DNA from: Lithospermum erythrorhizon
Taxonomy: Eukaryota > Streptophyta > Magnoliopsida > Boraginales > Boraginaceae
Assembly: GCA_019722365.1 (NCBI GenBank)
Contig: JADFUC010000709.1
Location: 2,542,001 to 2,606,000 of the forward strand
Length of the DNA stretch: 64,000 nt
Reading direction: 5' to 3'
Shown: positions 55,170 through 64,000 of the stretch, in pieces
Position numbering within the stretch: position 1 is the stretch's first letter
Layout: the number at the start of each line of letters is the position of its first letter
Position numbers and translations under genes: made by a program
Notes under the pieces: generated by a model
What the model was told of the DNA's origin: nothing
What the model saw: only the letters and a program-made list of their open reading frames with translations
Database searches by the model: none

Positions 55170-57964
55170 CTATTGACAACTAAATTCATGAGATCTAGAA
55201 ATTCTTCTGACAAAGTCACTTTCCTTTCTCACACAATAATCCATGCTTGATGGTGCAAGAGGCGCCTCTGATTTCCCATAAGAATTCCAACACAATCCCT
55301 TTTGCAAACCACTAAATCCAGTTGATGGTTTCAATTGAATATTGAAAAGATCAATATTAGTGCAAGGAATTGAATTGCTACAAGCTAGATGAATTGGTTT
55401 GGTTGCATATGTCCCAATTATTTGGTCAAATTTTACTCCTGATATGGCAACTGCTCGTGTTTGATTCTTGCAAAAACCTTTGTCACAATAATATTGGTCA
55501 ATCATTATGGGAACCTTAACATTGGACACATGAATATTTGAAAATGAGACATTGTGTACTAATCCTAGACCTCCTTGCCATGTCTTGATTCTTGCACCAT
55601 AATGGGTATTTTCCATGAAAATGTTGTCTATGATTATGTCCGAGACACAAGCAACACTTTTGTCTTTCCCAAGGCCTCCTACACTGAAATTGACAAAACA
55701 AATTGGATTTCAGTTTAGGGATTTGTATATCAAAGTAATTATATCCTCATAACCATGAAATTTTTAATTGCAAAAGTGGATTTTATACACTATAAAGAGA
55801 ATTCATACCACATTTATTATAAATTTTCTCTAAAATCAATTCCTTATATCATTTTATTAAATTTAGTTATTATTTTTTAATTTTTACACAAATTCATATT
55901 CAATATTTTATTCTTTACAACACTCACATCAATTAATTTTAAGAAGAAGAGTGATTTAAGGAATGTTAAAATATGAGCCATTTCCTAAAATATTTGAGAA
56001 AGTTTTTTAAGATAGAAAATATGATGTTATATTTTTTTTATTTTTTTTCAGTTTCCTATTCTAGATATAAAATAGGGAAATATTTCGAGGCATGTCATGT
56101 ATGTTAAGTATATCTGTGCTAATTATTTACCTGATTCCATGGCCAGGACCGCAATTTATGTGATGGATATATATATTAGAACAACCTGTTTGAATAGAGA
56201 CACAATCGTCACCTGCCACATAGAACACAATTATGGACTATGGTGCTCAAATAATGTGATCAATTTTCAGAGAATACAACAACAATATTCATACACGTAT
56301 AAAGTTAAAAACCAATATATGAGGCGATTAAAATGCAGTTTGAGTTCAATTTTACGATCATTTTTGAAATTACCTCTAGTATAATTTCCGGGCAATCAAA
56401 ACTTTCAAATACGAATTCGTATGCACTAATTATTGAGGATTGTGAAAGTGTTAATTACCAGAACCAATGCTTGAATATACAATTTCTACGTCTTTTGTGT
56501 TCTGGAGATGAATCCCATCAGTGTTGAGGCTATTTTCTGGAGCCAAAATTGTGATATTGTTGATTTTTACGCCTTGAGAGTCATCGAACTTGAGGTGACA
56601 CAATGGACTATTAATTATCTTTATGCCCCGGACTGTCACATTATTGCTCGAGTAAAATCTCATTGCCTATTATTATCATCAAGAGAAGTCTTCTTATTTT
56701 AAATACATCGAAAGAATAACTTTAATCAAGTATTACATGTTAGAAATCATACAGTTGGTTTCATACTAGGAATAGTTTTGGTCTGCTTATTCTGCAAAAG
56801 AAAAAGAAAATATGGGAAGGTTATTATTACTATTGGGAAAATTAAAGTTACTTGAGTATAAATTTATCAAATTATTAGAGACAATTTAAATCGTACCGGA
56901 GTAATGTATTATTCCAATGAAATTATTTATGGATTCTTACAACATTACACCCTAGTAATAAATAGTTGATGTATTCATGATTTATGTATAAAAACAAGTT
57001 GTATATATGTAATGTAACCACTAAAGTTAATTAAGTAGTCACCAGATATTATTCATAATGATGAGGTCTCGAGATCGAATCCTTATAATAACAAACATCG
57101 ATTTTTTTTTAAAAAAGTTATAAATGTAATGTTTGAATAACGACCAACTAGTTATTTGCAAGTACCTGTTTACTACAATCCGTTTGAGAATATTTCCACC
57201 AACTTGAGCCTTGTCCATCAACTGTTCCAGAGCCTTGGATGATAAAATTTTGCACCCACTTGAAGTTTAGCCATTGAAACAGGCTAGACTTAGGCCAGGA
57301 ACCAATTCTTGGAGGGGCCAATAGTGTTCCATCTATCTATACAATAAAAACAAATTAAATTCAATATCATCAATAATATGTATAGTTTCATGTTATTAAT
57401 ATCCAATGCCTTAATGAACAATTCCAATAATATTTCACCTGCAAGGTAAGTCGAGGCATGCATGGGCCTTGAAGATTTATAGAATTGATGAGGAATTTGA
57501 ATCCTGAAGGAATTTGTAATGTCGCCCCAGGGACACTGCAAGCAGTTTTCCATGCTCCTAGAAGTGCCTGTAACATTCAACATTGATGAATTATTATTAG
57601 CCTACTATTTTCTAGTAATACCGAAGAGTAATCGAGTAATCTGGTACCAGCTCGGTAATAGTGGGTATAACCGAAGACGTATATATACCTTGGAATCGTC
57701 ACAAGCTCCATCACCCTTTGCTCCAAATGAGAAAATATTGAAACTTGTGGAATGTGTTTGATGGCCACCACCATAAACAGGGGCAGGTGCCGGAGAATTA
57801 TTACTATGGCTGCCATTGTTTTTCTTTTCTTTCTTTTGATTATGTATTTTGGACTTCTCGAAATGGTTTTTCCTAGCTTCAACTGATAGAATTGAGAATG
57901 TTGTGAAAAGTACTTGGAAAATAACAAGAACAACTAGAGTAGAAGAAATTTTGCTTTGCTTCAT
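55170..57964 (-). CDS. Polygalacturonase (GH28), secreted
   Basis: Hydrolyses alpha-1,4-galacturonan links of pectin in the cell wall. Six coding exons: 57689-57964, 57439-57567, 57166-57336, 56459-56666, 56131-56212, 55170-55683; total 1380 nt, 459 residues, all junctions GT/AG and in frame. An N-terminal signal peptide (about residues 1-30, ending SVEA) is followed by a basic, Asn/Pro-rich segment (to about residue 70) and then the parallel beta-helix starting [12 protein letters not shown]. Catalytic motifs are all present: NTDGI with Asp at about 242, GDDC with Asp 263/264, GHG at 285-287 and RIKT at 320-323. Overall resemblance is to the Arabidopsis At1g48100-type clade with an extended N-terminus; exo versus endo action cannot be told from sequence. 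Convergent with NRT2, with 437 bp between stops. Confidence 0.95.
57000..57115 (+). mobile_element. Possible SINE remnant in polygalacturonase intron
   Basis: GAGATCGAATCC (57068-57079) fits the B-box of RNA polymerase III promoters. It is preceded by gatgaggtctc, a wording common near tRNA-derived SINE heads, and followed by a short T run near 57102. The A-box is weak. It lies in the third intron of the polygalacturonase gene. Confidence 0.25.
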
Positions 57965-58092
57965 TGTTTTAACTGCCTATGCTTTGGTCTCGACTCTTGA
58001 GGATTGAATTATTTTATTATTTGGATAAGTTCTTTCAGGTGGTGATATGTTGGGAGATGTCAAGTGCAAGCATAGTTGGGGACTTGGGGTAG

Positions 58093-58102
58093 CTTATATA
58101 AG
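58093..58102 (-). promoter_or_regulatory. TATA box of the polygalacturonase gene
   Basis: The palindromic cttatataag lies about 130 bp upstream of the ATG at 57964, a plausible TATA position with a leader of about 100 nt. Confidence 0.55.
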
Positions 58103-59383
58103 TGTTGCTATGACAGAAATACTCCTGATAAAGTTTGGTTATATTCTTGGCCCACAATCTAATATTTTTATTGTTAAAAGTTAGTAATTCTTCTATAACA
58201 TAGTCAAATTTTCAAATTGAAAGGTTGAATGTGAGAAAATCACGAAATTTATCCCCATAATTCGTGATCGTCAGACATTGGCTTCAATAAATAGCTATCA
58301 GAAGCTAGCTTAAATCAGAGGTAAGCACAAAATTTACACTTTGGCCCTCAAACCGACGTTTCATTAAATCTTTAAACATCATGAACACGCATATTTAATC
58401 AAAGCTCACAACTTTGGCCATTTATGACCAAATCAAACTTGGCGCATTTAATCCGAACGCACAGTGACCAAAACAAGCAACTTTCAAGCGCACCTCTATT
58501 TATAATTAAACTCAAGCATTAATGACATCTACAGTACAACGCAACTCTCGGCCACTATCTGCACCATTTCTAAGAATTAACTCGGTTGAATTGCTATATT
58601 TAACTAAAATTGCATAATGTTCAACAACATCTGATGAGAATGAGGACTATTTTAAATGAATAATATTAATTTTGATTCAAATTGATGTTGTAGTCAATTA
58701 CTTAGAACCTCCTAATTCGCTCATACTTTTGATCGTAAAAAATTAATAATATCAATATTTTTATGTTGATGGAATAAAATAGTTCTTTTCTATTCCAAAA
58801 ACTAATTTATACTCAATCAACGTTACCTTAATTTTCTTGTAATAAGCGGATTAATCGGCCAAACCTTTCCTTAAACCAAGTAGTTGCAAAGGTACAGTTC
58901 AAAAATAGCTTTGAGACATTAAAGTCCGCCTTGTAATCAACTACTAGCTTAATTTTCTTCCAATCAACTTGTTCACCGTCCATATACAATTATTACTAAT
59001 ATAATAACTACATCGTACAATATACAATTCACAGTACTATTAAAGTCTCCATCTTCATTGGTTTTTTATTACAGTATTATTAAACATTACTCAAAATTCC
59101 AAAATCATGTATTTATTTTAAGCTTTAAACACTTCAATTAGAGATGCATGGATTTTTTTTATTACAGTATTATTAAACATTACTCAGTAACTCCAAAATC
59201 ACATTATTTAAGCTTAAACACTTCAATTAGAGATGCAGGAATTTTAATACTACCTCCATACCTCAATTAAGAAACTTGACTAATCACGTATGGAAATTCA
59301 ATATTCATTCTAACTTAATCCCACTTAATTACTATTTATTATTAGGTAATATGTAATGGTACTATTGTTTTGATATATGTATA
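58103..59383. repeat. Spacer with an about 90-bp tandem duplication
   Basis: No gene. At about 59065-59250 a unit beginning attacagtattattaaac and ending cttcaattagagatgca occurs twice in direct orientation with small differences. The rest is AT-rich upstream sequence of the polygalacturonase gene. Confidence 0.6.
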
Positions 59384-60144
59384 TAGTAAAAACTCTATAA
59401 ATTAATAATCGATAAATTAATAAAATCTCTAAAATAAATTTATCCGATTCGACTGGGCCGCTTAAAATTTACAAAAATCGATAATATAATAAGCTAATAA
59501 TTTTTTGGGAAAATCCCTTTATAATATAGGACCCAACAAAATCATAAATTAATAATTCTTAGAAATTGAAAAAATTATTATTACAACTTAATGAAAATAT
59601 GAATCTATAGTTATTTTTTTTCTTTTACATTTCAAATCTTGTTGGAGTTCATCTCTAATTTTTATTATTGCATCCAATAGTTTTGGTGTTGTGTTTTTTA
59701 TTGTAACATAACGTTTTGAAGAAACTACCAGGTTAGTCGCCGTAATCTGATATTACTCATACCCATTTAAGTGCCTGACGTAGCCTTTTGTAATGACAAG
59801 TACGATTTCTTTTACAAAATAAATAAATAACGTTTTGAAGAGTTTTACCCTAAAAGGTTTCCTTTCGCGATATCGCGCTCCAAAGCCTACCGTGACGTAT
59901 CTTCATTAATATTATTTCCTTATTATCTTCCTGTATTTAACTATCTTCCGATATCTTCTAGCTGTTTCTACATCTTTCAGATCAATCTCAATAAATTCAA
60001 CAACCATTGAATGTACATGTGTTCATTTTGTTAAAAAAATTCTTTAAATTAATAAATTATTAATTTATATATAAATTAATAACTTTCTAAATTAATAAAT
60101 TTCGCTCTGGCCCCAACGATATTAATTTATGTGAGTTTTTACTA
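59384..60144. mobile_element. Emigrant/Lemi-like pogo element (non-autonomous)
   Basis: About 761 bp with inverted ends TAGTAAAAACTCTATAAATT and (right end, reverse complement) TAGTAAAAACTCACATAAAT, flanked by TA. The ends closely resemble, from memory, the termini of Arabidopsis Emigrant/Lemi pogo-family elements, which also insert at TA. The interior has repeated aaattaata words and no transposase. Confidence 0.7.
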
Positions 60145-61927
60145 TACTCTAATTTCAAATCATAAACTTAAACAAGACACAACTTAAACAAGTATAAAAT
60201 AGAGACGACACACAAAACGTGACATACGATCCTAGGCCATACTCCATCATCTAAATTTATTTCGATCAAGAAGAAAAAATATTTTACTAAAATAATCGAC
60301 AGACAATCGCCGCTTATAAACGACATCAACCAATGTAAAAATATTATATTAATACAAACTTCACCCAAAAATTATATTTCAGAATTAAATTTATCACTTA
60401 TAATAAAAGAAATTTCGATGTATTTATCGCTTAAATCGGCATTTTAAGGAATATAATTTAGAAGCATAGTAGAAAAGGAATAAGAATGTTTGTTCATAGC
60501 CGACTACATACTTATTACATATATATTTTATGTTTTGATGAATAAATAATCATTTGCTATCTTTTATGTTTATAACATAGAATAAAAGGCTTCTTTTAGT
60601 TAAGGCTAGGGTGGCCAATCAATGAGCTAAGGCTAGTGGAAGTAGTGTAATATCTACATAGAAACAATAAAATTACGGATTAGGATAACATCATACTCCG
60701 TTTTATTAGTTGTTAAATGAGATAATGGAGGTCGGCTTCATAGAATAATTATTCCAGAATTGGAGTTAGCTGTTAGGAAGTTCACATTAAGTGTATATAT
60801 AATGTACTTTAATTTTCTCAATTTCAATAATTGATAACACTCTACTTGTTGTGTGCAACTGAATTCAAAATAACAAAAAGTTAGAATTTTTCATAATTAG
60901 ATTCAATTCACATATTTAACGAGTCTTATTGAAATACCTTTTCGATCAATATCAATATGTTAATAAGACATATAAGTGGGTATGTCAATTTCTTGACTTG
61001 GCTCCGTTAAGAACCGAGTTTTGCATCTACACTATTGTAACAATCATAGATAATGGTATCTTCTTAATCCATATAATTACCCTCTCCTCCTTTAGTTTGC
61101 AAGTGCTTTTAGAAGCGGGACCATTTATAGTGGTGAAGCTAAAACCGTTATTGTTATAATTAAAAGTGAAGTGACCCCATAACTAATACTTTACCCAAAA
61201 ATAGAAAGTGCTTTATTCATTTTAATCATTTGGATGATAAGATAAAAAAATGTTCACTATTATTACAGTGTTTCTTAATTTGCAACTTTGTCTTCTTCAT
61301 GGCACGCCTAACTAGGGACCTTCTGATGTTGCTAGGAGTACAAAGGTTATGGGGATTTTTTATGCAAGTAATTGTTGGAAATATGAGAAATTAATTTATC
61401 ATAAAATATCCAAGTAAATAATTTAAATCGTATTAACCCGATTTAATCATTTAAGCTTATATTCATATATATAATCATTTAAGGTATTCATATATATAAG
61501 TTTAATATATATTAATTGTTTAGACAATTAGTATTTATGAAATAAACAGATTGACATTGTGTGACACATTGCTTACTAAAAGCTCCGTCAGAATCTATAT
61601 ATTAAATATAATATTCTGCTAATAATATTTAATATATTACTCTTATCAATTCGGCCCCAAGAGTAATACACACATACGATAAACCTAACTACTTAATAAA
61701 ACGTATTATAAACTTCCCGAAAGATAAAGTTTTCAGAAATCAAGAAACATTCTAGATGGAAATCGAGGCTCATGGACTCAAGCTCTACCACTAGGACCGA
61801 GTATGAATCGCTTTGGGATTTATGGAAGAGAGTCGAGTTCTGAGTAGATTTGGTTCCTTACGCTGTCTACTTAAGTACGACAACTTCGAAACCAATAAGA
61901 ATCGGCTTTACTTTATTACGCATATCA
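60145..61927. other. AT-rich spacer
   Basis: No gene recognised; the frame 60929-61159 has no known domain. Nothing more can be supported. Confidence 0.45.
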
Positions 61928-62800
61928 TGACAATTATCAGAATAATTCATTTACTAGTTTGGGTTGAATGATTACATAAACGGAACGCTCAACTATGGTA
62001 ATTGTATTTATTAGTCGGGTTCTCAAATGATACACGAATTACGCCGTATCAAGCATCTCACGCATAATCGTTATAATAATAATAATAATGGTCAATTATA
62101 TTATGATACGCCGCTATTATTCTGGAATGTACTCATGTCACACACACATACAAATGACTCAATTATATTTCACGTATTTAAATTAAACTCGCATTTACTA
62201 AATTGAGATCCGATTTAATCAACGAATATTTTCAATTGGAAATTTTAAGAATTGATAATATAAAATATAAATCGGATAAACCCGAATTAATTACTAAGTC
62301 GATTAAATTAAACTATAAGCAATGTTTCGCTAAGAATCCTTGTTAGTTAATAATAATAACTTGTTGGCCATTAATAATAACTTGTTGTTTTTTCTAATCT
62401 ATTTAACTGCTTAATTGAATTAAAACGAAGTCACCTCATTAAACTATTCGGTTGGGATTTTAGGTTGACCCTATATAAGCAAAGCTTATTAGGTTTTTTA
62501 AGGAGATGGAAAAAACCTAGCCTCCTCCCTTTAATCACCATATGGCCGAAAATCATCAAGGAGAAGAATTGAAATTCTTGTCTTGATTTTTCATCCAATC
62601 CTATCAAGTAGCGAACCCAAATGTAGATTCAACCTCTCCGTGGTGCAACCGACTGGTGCACTACACTGAGTGCTCAAGATTGGAATTCAAAGGATACTGC
62701 GAAAGATCGCTGATAAAGCCATGAATTTGAATATTTAAGCATTTCATGTACACAAGCGCAAAACCATTTAGACTTCCTCAACATACGCATACTCAAATTT
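61928..62800 (+). repeat. Third, diverged LTR of the inner-element family
   Basis: It starts TGACAATT and shares the inner LTR's order of blocks: attcatttactag near the start, ggtcaattatatta and tcacacacacatac in the middle, and tccaatc...cctctccg-like sequence near the 3' end. More diverged than the two copies at 17.6 and 25.2 kb. No primer-binding site was seen after its 3' end, so it is probably a solo or truncated LTR. Confidence 0.55.
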
Positions 62801-62999
62801 GGACTGCTATCTAGGAGATGCATCTTCTTCTGACTCATGATACAACATTGGTGAAAGCTTTCGTGAGAAACTTTACCTTTAACTTATGAAACAATCGTGA
62901 AAGTATACTGGGGAATCGCAACGTGATTGTTCAAATTTTGATTTCAAATTTCAAGGACACGCAACTTAACTCCCATGTTAATCCTCTCCAAAATATAGT

Positions 63000-64000
63000 C
63001 ATATGCACCACAAGCAGCCCGAGACATTTTTAGTGACGATGCTCACTTTCCACTCTACAATATATCAAAACATGATTGATTATCTATTTTTACATGGTAT
63101 AACTAGTACGGCAATGCTTTTAATAGTAAGTATACCGTTGTTGTGTAATTTCCAGTGTGTTGTTCGCCTATCCATGTCGAAACAATATTTGTACGATACT
63201 GCTTAGCCACGTGATCCTCCACATATTTCAACAACCGAGGTAATGCATATATTTCGTATTTAAATTCATCCCAACATTTCTCATAGTCAACCACACTATT
63301 AGAATTTAAGAGACGGCCCAAGCAATTTTAAAAGATAAGCGCATCCTTATTCCCGCTAGCTTTTAAAAACTATCGCCGACATCTCTTTCTATACGCCATC
63401 TACACAACATATGAAAAATGGACGGGAAATATCCCATTTAACTCCAGATAATCAGGCGATCCTTCGATCCGGCGAGAATGACATGGGTATTTGCTATTGT
63501 AACATATTGTTGAACATATCTAATGCCCCACGTGTAAATTTCCTCTTCTCTCGAGCTTAAGAAAGATAACCCGCTACAAACTATTCCTCAAGTAGATGTA
63601 CCAACAATTTCAAATAACGGAACCTTTGTACCGATTTGTATTATAAGTCTAATCCATTATAAGAATGTGCGGAAAGCATGCAACAACTTCTTTAGCAAAT
63701 CCGATGTGCTAAATAATACGGGCCACTAATCGCTATTTTTCAGTTATCACATCTTCGCTGAGCTCATACTTGTAACCATTATCACCTAATACTTTAACAA
63801 ATTGTTGTAACACCGATCGAGCACGTGATCATCTCATGCTTCAATTGGTGACAAATAATATAAATCGCCTCTGCTTTTGTAGGATCTTCATATTTAATTT
63901 ATGTAATAATTTGTCTCTTGTTTTGCCCCAGCCTTTGTCAATCATTTTCCAGAGTGCTCCATGCTTTGTGATAACTTACATGCTAAAGAACGACCGACGC
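63000..64000 (-). pseudogene. Mutator-like (MULE) transposase remnant
   Basis: Minus-strand pieces in family order. Near 63600-63660, MD-stop-TYNTNRYK then VPLFEIVGTST matches the start of the MULE DDE domain (normally MDCTYKTN), carrying the first catalytic Asp. The frame 63321-63103 includes GRLLNSNSVVDYEKCWDEF and PRLLKYVEDHVAKQY, then a W...GNYTTT stretch, matching the region after the catalytic core in plant MULE transposases. Stops and shifts separate them. The 5' part would lie beyond the right edge of the window. Confidence 0.75.

Overview
This is a stretch of plant nuclear genome, almost certainly from a eudicot. The evidence is multi-exon genes with GT/AG introns, T-rich AT-rich spacers, Ty1-copia, hAT, Mutator and pogo-type transposons, and recognisable plant genes. 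I cannot name the species. About six host genes can be supported; the rest is transposon sequence and AT-rich spacer.

Layout. 1-1.8 kb is AT-rich spacer with short repeats. About 1.8-6.3 kb is a fossil hAT (RICESLEEPER-type) transposon with frame-broken transposase on the + strand. 6.3-11.7 kb is unclassified repeat, including another hAT-like subterminal stretch and a possible LTR region. 13.06-13.41 kb is an intact small gene of the SIAMESE-RELATED (SMR) cyclin-dependent kinase inhibitor family (minus strand). From 13.85 to 27.25 kb lies a nested retrotransposon: a minus-strand Ty1-copia element, itself split by an LTR element of about 8.4 kb (17.65-26.07 kb) that has no visible gag-pol. 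The outer element sits only about 440 bp upstream of the SMR start codon. 27.99-29.01 kb is a non-autonomous Mutator-like element with long terminal inverted repeats and a perfect 9-bp target duplication.

The gene-rich core follows. A 13-exon glutamate:glyoxylate aminotransferase (481 codons, peroxisomal SRM C-terminus) occupies 30.0-34.3 kb and acidic ribosomal protein P2 35.9-38.0 kb, both on the minus strand. A pectin methylesterase/invertase inhibitor-like gene with a broken frame is at 41.3-42.3 kb (+). A second hAT-like element follows at 43.3-45.8 kb, then AT-rich spacer with a long direct repeat at 47.4-48.5 kb. A high-affinity nitrate transporter of the NRT2.5 type (52.2-54.7 kb, +) has a disrupted 5' half and clean 3' exons. 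It converges on an intact six-exon polygalacturonase (55.2-58.0 kb, minus). An Emigrant/Lemi-like pogo element lies at 59.4-60.1 kb, a third, diverged LTR of the inner retrotransposon family at about 61.9-62.8 kb, and a decayed Mutator transposase runs off the right edge.

The host genes do not form a pathway: photorespiration (GGAT), translation (P2), cell wall (PG, PMEI), nitrate uptake (NRT2) and cell-cycle control (SMR). I saw no CRISPR, no viral genome and no convincing undescribed system. The most informative points are the nested insertion upstream of SMR, the half-broken NRT2 whose first intron is a tandem triplication copying a splice junction, and the frame-broken PMEI.
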